Of a stretch of 64,000 nucleotides of DNA, positions 24,786 to 33,748 are shown piece by piece. The position numbers and the translations under genes were made by a program. A model generated the notes under the pieces. It saw only the letters and a program-made list of their open reading frames with translations. It was not told where the DNA came from and made no database searches. How positions within the stretch are numbered: the first letter of the stretch is position 1; each line of letters opens with the position of its first letter. The DNA is from DATBQN01 sp963755825 (GTDB lineage Bacteria > Acidobacteriota > Thermoanaerobaculia > Multivoradales > UBA5704): assembly GCA_963755825.1 (NCBI GenBank), contig CAVWLA010000003.1:1240001-1304000 (forward strand), given 5' to 3'.

Positions 24786-26492
24786 ATGTCCATCTCGACC
24801 TCCGGCCGTCCGGTCCGCCCCCTCAAGCAGGGGCGCCGGGCGCTCGCGCTCGCCCTGGCGGCAGGGACCGCCGGAGCCCTCCTGGTGGCGGCCGCCGGCT
24901 GCGGCGGTTCGGGGAGCGGCGCCGGGGGCGGCCAGGGCAACGCCGCCCAAGCCGCCGGACCTCGCCGCGGCGGCACCGCGGTGGTCGGCGTCGTCAGCGA
25001 CATGCAGAGTGTCAACGACCTCATCGTCCCCGCGAACTACGTCACCACCGAGATCCTCATGCGGCTGTTCCTTCGCCTCGCCGAGGAGCAGCCCGACTAC
25101 GCCAAGGGACCGCCCTCGTTCGCGCCTCAGCTCGCCCGCTCCTGGGACTGGTCGGCGGACCACAAGACGCTCACCTTCCACCTCGAGCCCGCGGCGCGCT
25201 GGAGCGACGGCGTGCCGGTCACCGCCGACGACGTGCGCTTCACCTGGCAGGCGCAGACCAGCCGCGACGTCGCCTGGGACGCCGTCGACATGAAGAAGAA
25301 GATCACCGACGTCGAGGTGGTCGACCCGAAGACCGTCCGCTTCCATTTTCTCCACGCCTACGCCAAGCAGATGGAAGACGTCAACGAGGGCGTCATCCTC
25401 CCCGCGCACGTCTGGGGGAAGCTCCCCTTCGCCGCCTGGCGGCAGCACGCCGAGTGGTTCCGCGACCACCTCGTCGTCGACGGCGCCTTCGCCCTCGAGT
25501 CGTGGCAGCCGCACCAGCAGATCGTCCTCAAGAGGAACGCGAGCTACTTCGAGCCGGGCCTCCCGCGCCTCGATCGCGTCGTCTTCCGCGTCATCCCCGA
25601 CCAGGCGGCGACGATGACCCAGCTCTTCAACGGCGAGCTCGACTTCGTGACGCAGGTGGCGCCGGCCGATGCCAAGCGGATCGAGGCCGACCCCAAGCTC
25701 GAGCTCCTCTCCTACTGGTTCCGGCTCTCCGTCCTGGTCGCCTGGAACAACGAGAATCCCCTCTTCGCCGATCCCGCGGTGCGCCGCGCGCTCACCCTCG
25801 CGATCGACCGCCAGACGATCGTAGACACCCTCTGGGGCCAGTACGCCCGCGTCGCTGACTCGCCGATCCTCAAGGCGGTCTGGGCGCACGACAACAACCT
25901 CAAGCCCTATCCCTACGACCCGGCCGAGGCGCGGCGCATCCTCGCCGCCAAGGGCTTCCGCGACAGCGACGGCGACGGCATCCTCGACCGCGGCGGCAAG
26001 CCCTTCGCCTTCGAGCTGCTGTCGAACGCCGGCAACCAGCAGCGCAACGACGCCGCGGTGATGATCCAGGAGCAGCTCAAGAAGGTGGGGATCCGGGTGA
26101 CGCCGCGCATCCTCGAGTTCGCCACCCTCATCGACGTCACCGACCGCGGCCACTTCGACGCCGCCGTCGAGGGCTTCGGCATGGACACCAGCCTCGATCT
26201 CACCAGCTACTTCCATACCCCGACGCCCGACGGCGACAAGCGCAACGTCGCCCGCTACTCGAACCCCGAGGTCGACCGGCTGGTCGAGCAGGCGGCGGCG
26301 ATGACCGACCTCGCCGCGGCGCGGCCGACGCTCGACCGCATCCAAGAGATCATCCACCGCGACCAGCCGTACACCTATCTCTGGGAGTCCAAGCGCATGC
26401 CGGCGATCAACCGCCGGCTCCACGGCGTCAAGCCCAACATGCTCTTCGCCTTCTCCAGCATCAAGGAGTGGTGGATCGAGCCCCGTCGGTAG
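24786..26492 (+). CDS. ABC transporter substrate-binding lipoprotein, family 5 (oligopeptide/dipeptide type)
   Basis: Length is 568 aa. A long basic N-terminus is followed by a hydrophobic segment and lipobox LVAAAGC, so it is probably a lipid-anchored periplasmic binding protein. The mature part has family-5 blocks: LARSWDWSADHKTLTFHLEP, ARWSDGVPVTADDVRFTWQA, and a later VRRALTLAIDRQTIV. These proteins bind peptides, nickel, opines or sugars; the ligand is not predictable here. Two permease genes follow at once, but no ATPase gene. Confidence 0.93.
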   Translation: MSISTSGRPVRPLKQGRRALALALAAGTAGALLVAAAGCGGSGSGAGGGQGNAAQAAGPRRGGTAVVGVVSDMQSVNDLIVPANYVTTEILMRLFLRLAEEQPDYAKGPPSFAPQLARSWDWSADHKTLTFHLEPAARWSDGVPVTADDVRFTWQAQTSRDVAWDAVDMKKKITDVEVVDPKTVRFHFLHAYAKQMEDVNEGVILPAHVWGKLPFAAWRQHAEWFRDHLVVDGAFALESWQPHQQIVLKRNASYFEPGLPRLDRVVFRVIPDQAATMTQLFNGELDFVTQVAPADAKRIEADPKLELLSYWFRLSVLVAWNNENPLFADPAVRRALTLAIDRQTIVDTLWGQYARVADSPILKAVWAHDNNLKPYPYDPAEARRILAAKGFRDSDGDGILDRGGKPFAFELLSNAGNQQRNDAAVMIQEQLKKVGIRVTPRILEFATLIDVTDRGHFDAAVEGFGMDTSLDLTSYFHTPTPDGDKRNVARYSNPEVDRLVEQAAAMTDLAAARPTLDRIQEIIHRDQPYTYLWESKRMPAINRRLHGVKPNMLFAFSSIKEWWIEPRR

Positions 26493-26514
26493 CCGGCTCG
26501 ACAGGCTGCGCACC

Positions 26515-27495
26515 GTGCCCGGCTTCCTCCTCCGGCGCTTCGCCGCCTCGCTGCTGCTCCTCTTCCTCGTCCTCACCCTCCTCTTCTTTCTCCTCCACCT
26601 GGCGCCGGGCGACCCGCTCGGTCTGGTGGAGAATTCGCGCCTGACGCCTGCGGAGCGCGCCGACCAGCGGCGGATCTTCGGTCTCGACAAGCCGCTGCCG
26701 GCGCAGTACGGCGCCTGGCTCGCGGCCGTCGTGCTGCGCTTCGATTGGGGCACCTCGCTCGCCTTCGACCAGCCGGTGACCGGCCTGGTCTCCGAGGCGC
26801 TCCCCCCCACCCTGCTCCTCGCCGGCGCCGCGCTCGCCGTCGAGTACGGCTTCGGTCTCGCCCTCGGCGTCGCCGCGGCGCGCCGACCGGGGAGCCTCGC
26901 CGACCACGCGGTCCGCATCCTCTCGCTCCTCGTCAACTCGCAGCCGCTCTTCTGGCTCGGGCTGATGGCCATCCTCCTCTTCTCTCTCCACTGGCCGCTC
27001 TTCCCGACCGGCCTCATGCACTCGGTCGGCGCCGAGTACCTGGGCGCCGCCGGCAGCGCCCTCGACCTGCTGCGCCACCTCGCCCTCCCCGCCCTCGTCC
27101 TCGGCCTCCACGGCTGTGGCTCCATCGCCCGCGTCGTGCGCGCCAGCCTGCTCGAGGTGCTGGGGCGGGAGTCGATCACCGCGGCACGGGCGCGCGGGCT
27201 CTCCGCGCGGCGGGTGCTCTGGGTGCACGCTCTCCGCAACGCCCTGGTGCCGGTGATCCAGCTCTTCGCCCTCTCCGCCACCGCCCTCCTCTCGGGCGCC
27301 TTCGTCGCCGAGGTGGTCTTCTCCTGGCCGGGGATGGGGAGCCTCACCTTCAACGCCATCGCCGGGCGCGACTACCCGGTGGTACTGGCGACGACGGCGC
27401 TCGCCGCGGTGATCGTCATCGCCGGCAGCTTCGCCGCCGACGTCGCCCACGGCCTCGCCGATCCCCGCGTGCGCGACGGATGGCGCGATGCCTAG
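26515..27495 (+). CDS. ABC transporter permease, DppB/OppB type
   Basis: Length is 326 aa, starting at a GTG 22 bases after the binding-protein gene. The first helix (LRRFAASLLLLFLVLTLLFF) is followed by the LAPGDPLG segment characteristic of DppB. Five more membrane helices follow, and the EAA loop is LGRESITAARARGLSARRVL. It pairs with the next permease, whose start overlaps its last codons by 8 bases. Confidence 0.93.
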   Translation: MPGFLLRRFAASLLLLFLVLTLLFFLLHLAPGDPLGLVENSRLTPAERADQRRIFGLDKPLPAQYGAWLAAVVLRFDWGTSLAFDQPVTGLVSEALPPTLLLAGAALAVEYGFGLALGVAAARRPGSLADHAVRILSLLVNSQPLFWLGLMAILLFSLHWPLFPTGLMHSVGAEYLGAAGSALDLLRHLALPALVLGLHGCGSIARVVRASLLEVLGRESITAARARGLSARRVLWVHALRNALVPVIQLFALSATALLSGAFVAEVVFSWPGMGSLTFNAIAGRDYPVVLATTALAAVIVIAGSFAADVAHGLADPRVRDGWRDA

Positions 27496-28483
27496 GCCGC
27501 TGCCGGGCACCCTCCGCGCCGGCATCGCGCTCGTCGCCCTCCTCGTCGCCGTCGCCGTGGCGGCGCCGTTCGTCGCACCCTACGACCCCGGCGCACAGGT
27601 CGACCCGGCGGTGGCGCAGAACCGCCCGCCGGGGACCTCGCTCGCCGAGGTCCATCTCGCCGACGGCGGGGTCCTCCTTGCCGACCGCGTGGCGCGCACG
27701 CCGCGGGGGCTCGAGATCCATCGCCTCGGCCGCGCCGAGGTCCATCCCGCCGCCCAGGTGACCAACCTGACGGCGACCGGGGTCGCCCACCGGCGTCGCT
27801 TCCTCCTCGGCTCCGACCGCTTCGGCCGCGACGTGCTGTCGCGGATGCTCTGGGGCGCTCGTGTCTCGCTCGCCGTCGGCGTCGCCTCCGTCGCGCTGGC
27901 GCTCACCCTGGGGATCGCCGCCGGCGCCGCGGCGGCGCTCGGCGGACCGCTCGTCGACACCGTGCTGATGCGCCTGGTCGACGCGCTCCTCGCCTTTCCG
28001 GCCTTCTTCCTGGTGGTCGCCATCGCGGCCTTCTTCCGCTCGGGCGGCGGCGCCGTCGTCCTCGTCCTCACCGCCACCAGCTGGATGGAGACCAGCCGCC
28101 TCGCCCGCGCCGAGATCGTCAGCCTCGAGCGGCGCGACTTCATCCTCGCCGCGCGCGCCACCGGCGAGGGACCCTTCGCCATCTTCTGGCGTCACCTGCT
28201 GCCCAACGCGATGGCGCCGCTCCTCGTGCAGGGAGCGCTCCTCGTCGGCGCGCTCATCCTCGCCGAGTCGGCGCTCTCCTTCCTCGGCCTCGGCATCCAG
28301 CCGCCGACGCCGTCGTGGGGCAACATGGTCGCCGACGGCCGCGACGCCCTGGTGACCGCCTGGTGGGTGTCGACCTTCCCCGGCGCCGCGCTCGCCGTCA
28401 CCGTAGTCGCCTTCAACCTGCTGGCCGACGGCCTCCGCGACGCGCTCGATCCCCGCGCCGTGCCGGTGCCGGCGCGGCGGTGA
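27488..28483 (+). CDS. ABC transporter permease, DppC/OppC type
   Basis: Length is 331 aa. The N-terminal helix and VAPYDPGAQVDPAVAQNRPP lead into an inserted stretch of about 50 residues before the usual LLGSDRFGRDVLSRMLWGAR block. The EAA loop (RRDFILAARATGEGPFAIFW) and the C-terminal SFLGLGIQPPTPSWGNMV are standard for DppC. No dppD or dppF ATPase follows; the next gene is the LodA-like protein, so the ATPases must be elsewhere. Confidence 0.93.
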   Translation: MPRPLPGTLRAGIALVALLVAVAVAAPFVAPYDPGAQVDPAVAQNRPPGTSLAEVHLADGGVLLADRVARTPRGLEIHRLGRAEVHPAAQVTNLTATGVAHRRRFLLGSDRFGRDVLSRMLWGARVSLAVGVASVALALTLGIAAGAAAALGGPLVDTVLMRLVDALLAFPAFFLVVAIAAFFRSGGGAVVLVLTATSWMETSRLARAEIVSLERRDFILAARATGEGPFAIFWRHLLPNAMAPLLVQGALLVGALILAESALSFLGLGIQPPTPSWGNMVADGRDALVTAWWVSTFPGAALAVTVVAFNLLADGLRDALDPRAVPVPARR

Positions 28484-28568
28484 GCGATCGGCCGGACGGT
28501 CCAGAAGTCGTTCGTGGTAGAAATGATGCAAGTAGGAAGACCTGCTCGTCCGTCCAGGAGAAACCGTC

Positions 28569-30575
28569 ATGCCCGAGCCCAAGGATTCCGCTCGCATCGT
28601 CCGCTGCGCCATCCATCCCTCGATCGGCATCGCCCGCGTCGGCAACGCCCGCGAGGCGTATTTCCTGGCGCCGGAGGCGCCGGGAGAGCGGCCCGATCCG
28701 GGTCCGCCGGGCTTCAAGACCGACAAGGGCGAGGTCAAGCGCGAGGGGGTGCGCTTCCGCGTCTACGGCTATGACGCCGAGGGCCGCGTCGTGCAGGAGA
28801 TCACCGCCGCCGACGCCGAGATCCACTGGCAGGTCCACCTCGCCAACCGCAAGGCGGCCTGGTACCAGTTCAACAACGCGCTCGACCTCAAGCAGTTCGC
28901 GATGTCGAGCGCCTTCCGCAACGCCGCGGTCACCGGCGCTCTCCGCGACCAGCTGGTGATCGATCCCGGGGCGAAGCAGATCTCCGGCCGCAACGAGCAC
29001 GGCGCCCGCTACCGCTTCGACCAGGGGTACATCAACTTCAGCGCCGGCTACGGACCGCACCAGGTGCCGCTGGGCGAGGTGCGGACGGACGGCGAGGGGC
29101 GCCTGATCGTCCTCGGCGGCTTCGGCAAGTCGGCGTCGGACAGCGGCGCCCCGGCGACGACCTTCGCCAACAACGACGGCTGGTACGACGACGTCTCGGA
29201 CGGCCCGGTGCGGGCCCGCGTCGAGCTCGCCGACGGCCGCACGCTCGAGGCCGCGCCGGCGATGGCGGTGGTGACGCCGCCCAACTTCGGACAGGGCCTC
29301 TACAGCGTCGTCACCCTCTGGGACGTGGTCTACGACCTGTTCCTCCGCCAGGGCTGGATCGCGGCTCCCGCGGAGCTCCGCTTCTGGGACGACATCTATC
29401 CGCTCTTCGAGCGCCTGGTGGGCAACCAGTGGGTGAACGAGGGGATGTTCGTCCTCTTCGGCGCCGGCTCGCCGAGCGACCTGACCGATCCGGCGGTCGT
29501 CGAGCGCCTGGCGAGCCCCGATCCGCAACACCGCGAGGAGCGCGAGTCGCTCTACCGCTGGTTCCGCCGGCCGCCGCCGCCCTGGGACGCGCCGGGCGAG
29601 CGGGCGCACCTGCCGCCGCCGCGCCATGCCAAGCTGCCGCCCTTCTACGGCGACGGGATCGACTACTCCTCGACGACGATCTACGATCTGGCGATCACCA
29701 CGACGCAGCACGAGCAGCTGAAGCGCTGGGCGGCGGGGGACTTCGTCCCCGGCGAGCGCCGCGCGCCGCGCCGCCTGGACGAGATCCCGCTCGCGGAGCA
29801 ACCCGCGGCGCTCGACCGCGCGCCGCTCGAGGGATGCCTGGGCGGCCCCTTCCATCCCGGCATCGAGCTGACCTGGCCGATGCGGGTGCCGACGCTCTGG
29901 CAGAAGCCGGACCCGCTGCCCTTCCGGCTCAACATCCTCCCTCCCGGCGTCGAGCCGAAGGACGATTTCGGTGCGATCCTCACGCCGTCGATCGCCCTCG
30001 GGGCGGACGGCCCCTGCGCGGCGAGCGGCCCCGGCACGCTCAGCCGCTGGATGGGCGTGCCCTGGCAGACCGACGAGGCGAGCTGCCTCAACGGCTACGA
30101 CACCTCCACCTACCTGCCGCTGCCGTCGTTCTGGGCGGCGCGGGTGCCCAACGAGGTGCTGAGCCTCGAGTCGTTCGAGCGGCTGAGCGACGCCGACCTG
30201 CCGGAGCTGCAGCGGGCCAAGCACTTCGCCTACCGGCAGTTCTGGCTCCGCGACCTCACCAAGGGCGCCGGCGCGAGCTACCAGGGGCGCATCAACAACA
30301 TGGTGAAGCAGTGGCATCTCCTGGGGATCGTCGCCGAGCGTCCGACGGCGCCGGCCGCCGAGCCTCCCGGCTGGCCTGAGCGCTACTGGGTCGAGACCCA
30401 GCGCAGCCTCGACTTCTCCGCCAAGGACCCGACCTGGCGGCAGACCCTGCGCGCCGAGCACGCCGTGGCGGACGACGAGGCGGCGCCGCCCGAGTCGGCC
30501 CTGCTCAAGAGCGCCGCGCCGGCGACGGCGCCGCAGGAGGAGCCGCAGCTCCCCATCCGGCGCGACCAGCGTTGA
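28569..30575 (+). CDS. lodA: LodA/GoxA-family quinoprotein (predicted CTQ-dependent amino-acid oxidase)
   Basis: Length is 668 aa. The family start IVRCAIHPSIGIARVGNARE is clear. Known members (L-lysine epsilon-oxidase LodA, glycine oxidase GoxA) carry a cysteine tryptophylquinone made from a Cys and a Trp of the chain. Candidate residues here are Cys506 in WQTDEASCLNGY and Trp522 in LPSFWAARVPNEV. The 16-residue spacing is nearer to what I recall for GoxA than for LodA. There is no signal peptide. It has AGGAG before the ATG and is coupled to a flavoprotein gene. The amino-acid substrate is unknown. Confidence 0.85.
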   Translation: MPEPKDSARIVRCAIHPSIGIARVGNAREAYFLAPEAPGERPDPGPPGFKTDKGEVKREGVRFRVYGYDAEGRVVQEITAADAEIHWQVHLANRKAAWYQFNNALDLKQFAMSSAFRNAAVTGALRDQLVIDPGAKQISGRNEHGARYRFDQGYINFSAGYGPHQVPLGEVRTDGEGRLIVLGGFGKSASDSGAPATTFANNDGWYDDVSDGPVRARVELADGRTLEAAPAMAVVTPPNFGQGLYSVVTLWDVVYDLFLRQGWIAAPAELRFWDDIYPLFERLVGNQWVNEGMFVLFGAGSPSDLTDPAVVERLASPDPQHREERESLYRWFRRPPPPWDAPGERAHLPPPRHAKLPPFYGDGIDYSSTTIYDLAITTTQHEQLKRWAAGDFVPGERRAPRRLDEIPLAEQPAALDRAPLEGCLGGPFHPGIELTWPMRVPTLWQKPDPLPFRLNILPPGVEPKDDFGAILTPSIALGADGPCAASGPGTLSRWMGVPWQTDEASCLNGYDTSTYLPLPSFWAARVPNEVLSLESFERLSDADLPELQRAKHFAYRQFWLRDLTKGAGASYQGRINNMVKQWHLLGIVAERPTAPAAEPPGWPERYWVETQRSLDFSAKDPTWRQTLRAEHAVADDEAAPPESALLKSAAPATAPQEEPQLPIRRDQR

Positions 30576-31708
30576 CGCCGGGAGGCGCGCCGCCGCGGGT
30601 GGCGGTGGTGGGCGGCGGCCCCGCGGGCGCGGTGGCCGCCCTCACCCTCGCCCAACGCGGCGTGCGGGCGACGGTGCTCGAAGCGCGCCCGGCGCCGGCG
30701 GCGAAACCCGGCGAGTGCCTGCCGCCCAGCCTCACGCTCCTCCTCCGGCGCCTCGGCCTGGAGGGCGCCCTCGCCGAGGACGGCCATCTGCGCTGCTACG
30801 GCAACCGCTTCGTCTGGGGCGCGCCGGAGGCCGGCGAGCGGCCGTTCCTCGCCGGCACGCGCGGCGACGGCTGGCACGTCGACCGCCAGCGCTTCGAGGC
30901 TCGGCTCGCCGAGCACGCCGTCGCCGCCGGAGTCGAATGGCGCTGGGGCTGCCGCACCCTCCGCTGCCTGCGCAGCGCGGAGGGCTGGCGGCTCGAGATC
31001 GACGGTGCCGCCGGGCGGCAGGCGCTGGCGGCGGACTTCGTCGCCGACGCCACCGGCCGCGCCTCCCGCCTCGCCCGCCGGCTCGGAGCCCGCCGCCTGC
31101 GCTACGACCGACTGGTCGGGGTCGCCGGTCTCCTGGCGAGCGCGACGCCGGCGAGCGACTCCTACACGCTCGTCGAGGCGACGCCGGACGGCTGGTGGTA
31201 CACCGCCCTCCTCGCCGACGGCCGCATGGCGGCGGCGGTCTTCGGCGACGGCGACCTGCTGCCGCGCGATCTCCTCCATCCGGCGAGCGCCGCGGAGCCC
31301 TGGCGGCAGCGGCTCCTGGCGACGACGGCGACCCGCGAGCGGGTGGAGCGGCACGGCTATCGCCTCGCCGGCCTCTCGCTGCGCAGCGAGCCGGCCGAGA
31401 GCTCGCGGCTCGACGTCATCGCCGGAGACGGCTGGCTCGCCCTCGGCGACGCCGCGGCGGCCTACGATCCGCTCTCCTCCCACGGCATCGGCTCGGCGAT
31501 GGGCTCCGGCTTCTACGGCGGCCAGGCGATCGCCGATCTCCTCGCCGGCCGCGCCGAAGCCCGCGATGCCTACCTCGACCTCATGCAGAGCGCCTACGGC
31601 GCCTACCTCGACCTCCAGCGCCGCTGCTACGCCGAGGAGCGCCGCTGGCCGGAGGCGCCCTTCTGGCGGCGGCGCCACGATCCGGCCTACTGCCTGGCGC
31701 CGTTGTGA
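30572..31708 (+). CDS. lodB: LodB-like FAD-dependent flavoprotein (predicted quinone-cofactor maturation enzyme)
   Basis: Length is 378 aa from a TTG overlapping the lodA stop (TTGA); a GTG 27 bases later is possible. The FAD-binding Rossmann motif VAVVGGGPAGAVAALTLAQR is at the N-terminus. ATLVLEARPAP-like and KPGECLPPSL segments, and a later WLALGDAAAAYDPLSSHGIG, resemble the tryptophan-halogenase/geranylgeranyl-reductase branch of flavoproteins. Known LodB-type proteins modify the partner oxidase so that its CTQ can form. The tight coupling to lodA is the main evidence for this role. Confidence 0.83.
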   Translation: MTPGGAPPRVAVVGGGPAGAVAALTLAQRGVRATVLEARPAPAAKPGECLPPSLTLLLRRLGLEGALAEDGHLRCYGNRFVWGAPEAGERPFLAGTRGDGWHVDRQRFEARLAEHAVAAGVEWRWGCRTLRCLRSAEGWRLEIDGAAGRQALAADFVADATGRASRLARRLGARRLRYDRLVGVAGLLASATPASDSYTLVEATPDGWWYTALLADGRMAAAVFGDGDLLPRDLLHPASAAEPWRQRLLATTATRERVERHGYRLAGLSLRSEPAESSRLDVIAGDGWLALGDAAAAYDPLSSHGIGSAMGSGFYGGQAIADLLAGRAEARDAYLDLMQSAYGAYLDLQRRCYAEERRWPEAPFWRRRHDPAYCLAPL

Positions 31709-31833
31709 GAGCCTCTGGCGCCTCGGAGAGTGTCCCGGCAACACTCGAGGGGCGCTGGTCGGGGCGATGGGTCGTTGGCGCTGGTTGTCGGCGCTGGTTA
31801 TCAGAGAATAGGGTCATGAAGACCTCCCGGCCC

Positions 31834-31867
31834 GACGGGGCGCTCCCCGTCCGCGTTGCTCGGACGG
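31834..31867 (+). promoter_or_regulatory. Overlapping, mutually exclusive hairpins in the queA leader
   Basis: GACGGGG (31834-31840) pairs with CCCCGTC (31845-31851), while CCGTCCG (31847-31853) pairs with CGGACGG (31861-31867). The two 7-bp stems share bases 31847-31851 and cannot form together. They lie 33 bases upstream of the queA ATG. The rest of the 191-base gap (31709-31899) holds three GGCGCTGGT copies and no gene. Confidence 0.4.
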
Positions 31868-31899
31868 CCACCTAGCCGGCGAGCTCCGCCGCGCACCCC

Positions 31900-32982
31900 A
31901 TGCTCACCCGCGACTTCGACTACGCGTTGCCGGAGGGCGCCATCGCCGACCAGCCGGCGCCGCGCGGCGCCAGCCGCCTGCTCGTCCTCGACGCCGAAGG
32001 GAGCGCGCGCCACCGGCGGGTGGGCGACCTGCCGTCGCTCCTCCGCGCCGGCGACCTCGTCGTCGTCAACGACACGCGGGTGATCCCGGCGCGGCTCCTC
32101 GGCTGGCGGCTCGCGGCCGCCGGCGACGTCGCGGCGAGCGGCGGCGAGCGGCGGGGCGCCATCGAGCTGCTGCTGGTCGAGAAGACCGCCGAGACCACCT
32201 GGGAGGCGCTCGGCAAGCCGGGCCGGCGGCTGCGGCCGGGGGCGCGGCTGGGCTTCGCGAGCGGCCTCGAGGCCGAGGTCGTCGAACGGCTGGGCGACGG
32301 CCGCCTGCGGGTCCGCTTCGCCGAGAGCGTCGAGCCGCACCTCGAGCGCATCGGCCACGTGCCGCTGCCGCCCTACATCAAGCGGCCCGACGACGACGCC
32401 GACCGCGAGCGCTACCAGACCGTCTACGCGGCGCACCCCGGCGCCATCGCGGCGCCGACGGCGGGGCTCCACCTGTCGCACGAGATGCTCGCCCAGCTCG
32501 CCGCGCGCGGCGTCGAGCTGGCCGCCGTCACCCTCCACGTCGGCATCGGGACCTTCAAGCCGGTCGGCGTCGAGCTCGTCCACGAGCACCGCATGGACGC
32601 CGAGCGCTACACCGTGCCGGCGGCGGCGGCCGCCGCCTGGGAGCGGGCGCGGGAGCGCGGCGGCCGCGTCCTGGCGGTGGGGACGACGGTCGTCCGCACG
32701 CTGGAGACGGCGGCGCTCCGCGGCGGCGGCAGGGTGGGCGCGGGGAGCGGCTCGACCGACCTCTTCATCACCCCGGGCTTTCGCTTCCAGGCGGTCGACC
32801 TCCTGCTCACCAACTTCCACCTGCCGCGCTCGACCCTGCTCATGCTGGTGGCGGCCTTCGCCGGCGGCCGCGAGCGGGCCCTCGCGGCCTATGCGGAGGC
32901 GATCGCGGCGGGCTACCGCTTCTACTCGTACGGCGACGCGATGCTCGCCGCGCGGCGGGGCGAGCTCACGCCGCCGGCTTGA
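31900..32982 (+). CDS. queA: S-adenosylmethionine:tRNA ribosyltransferase-isomerase QueA
   Basis: Adds the ribosyl group of SAM to preQ1 in tRNA, forming epoxyqueuosine. Length is 360 aa. MLTRDFDYALPEGAIADQPA is the standard start, followed by VVVNDTRVIPARLLG, YQTVYAAHPGAIAAPTAGLH and LHVGIGTFKPV. The C-terminus has LLTNFHLPRSTLLMLV and GYRFYSYGDAML. The last 17 bases overlap the convergent larB end. No other queuosine gene is in the window. Confidence 0.97.
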   Translation: MLTRDFDYALPEGAIADQPAPRGASRLLVLDAEGSARHRRVGDLPSLLRAGDLVVVNDTRVIPARLLGWRLAAAGDVAASGGERRGAIELLLVEKTAETTWEALGKPGRRLRPGARLGFASGLEAEVVERLGDGRLRVRFAESVEPHLERIGHVPLPPYIKRPDDDADRERYQTVYAAHPGAIAAPTAGLHLSHEMLAQLAARGVELAAVTLHVGIGTFKPVGVELVHEHRMDAERYTVPAAAAAAWERARERGGRVLAVGTTVVRTLETAALRGGGRVGAGSGSTDLFITPGFRFQAVDLLLTNFHLPRSTLLMLVAAFAGGRERALAAYAEAIAAGYRFYSYGDAMLAARRGELTPPA

Positions 32983-33748
32983 GCCGCGCGATGCGGCTCG
33001 CCAGCACCGCGGCGCCGAAGCCGTTGTCGATGTTGACGACGCCGATGCCCGGCGCGCAGCCGTTGAGCATGGTGAGGAGGGCGGCGACGCCGCCGAAGCT
33101 GGCGCCGTAGCCGACGCTGGTGGGCACCGCCACCACCGGCGCGCTCACCAGGCTGGCGATGACGGTGGGGAGGGCGCCGTCCATGCCGGCGACGGCGATC
33201 ACCACGTCGGCGCGGCGGACCTCGGCGAGGTTGCCGAGCAGGCGGTGGAGGCCGGCGATGCCGACGTCGTAGAGCCGCTCGACCGGATGGCCGAACCAGG
33301 CGGCGCAGACCGCCGCCTCCTCGGCGACGGCGAGGTCGGAGGTGCCGGCGGCGAGGACGGCGATCGTCCCGGCGGCCGGGGTGTGCGGCTCGCCGCAGGT
33401 GAGGATGCGCGCCCGCTCGTGGTAGACGGCGGCAGGGCGGTCGCCGACGCTTCCGACGTTTCCGAGGGCGGCGAGGAGGGCGGCGGCGGGCTCGGCGGCG
33501 AGCCGCGTCACCAGCAGGCGCCCGGTGGCGGCGACGAGGCGCGCCGCGATGCCGCGCAGATCGTCGGTCCGCTTCCCCTCGGCGTAGACCGCCTCGGGGA
33601 GGCCGTTGCGCAGCTCGCGGTGGAGGTCGAGCTTGGCGTAGCCGAGATCGGCGTAGGGGAGCTCGGCGAGATCGGCGAGCGCGTCCTCCGGGCTGCGCGT
33701 GCCGGCGGCGACGGCGGCGAGAAGCGCGCGCAGGCGGTCGGGGTTCAA
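32966..33748 (-). CDS. larB: Nickel-pincer cofactor biosynthesis protein LarB
   Basis: LarB carboxylates and hydrolyses nicotinic acid adenine dinucleotide, the first step of nickel-pincer nucleotide (NPN) cofactor synthesis for lactate racemase and related enzymes. Length is 260 aa from a TTG start overlapping the larE stop (TTGA). AIR-carboxylase (PurE)-like blocks: TIAVLAAGTSDLAVAEEA, DVGIAGLHRLL, VVIAVAGMDGALPTVIASL, VPTSVGYGASFGG and VNIDNGFGAA. It follows larE on the minus strand and its 3' end overlaps queA. LarC and LarA are not in the window. Confidence 0.93.
   Translation of the reverse strand: MNPDRLRALLAAVAAGTRSPEDALADLAELPYADLGYAKLDLHRELRNGLPEAVYAEGKRTDDLRGIAARLVAATGRLLVTRLAAEPAAALLAALGNVGSVGDRPAAVYHERARILTCGEPHTPAAGTIAVLAAGTSDLAVAEEAAVCAAWFGHPVERLYDVGIAGLHRLLGNLAEVRRADVVIAVAGMDGALPTVIASLVSAPVVAVPTSVGYGASFGGVAALLTMLNGCAPGIGVVNIDNGFGAAVLASRIARLKPAA

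Noticed and set aside
24705..27359. Huge minus-strand open frame extending the histidine kinase to over 1300 residues
   Set aside because: It is antisense to the binding-protein and permease genes, has a composition typical of a GC-rich shadow, and the kinase has a normal start at 24704.
31709..31899. preQ1 riboswitch before queA
   Set aside because: No short hairpin with an A-rich pseudoknot tail as in preQ1 classes; only GC-rich competing hairpins.
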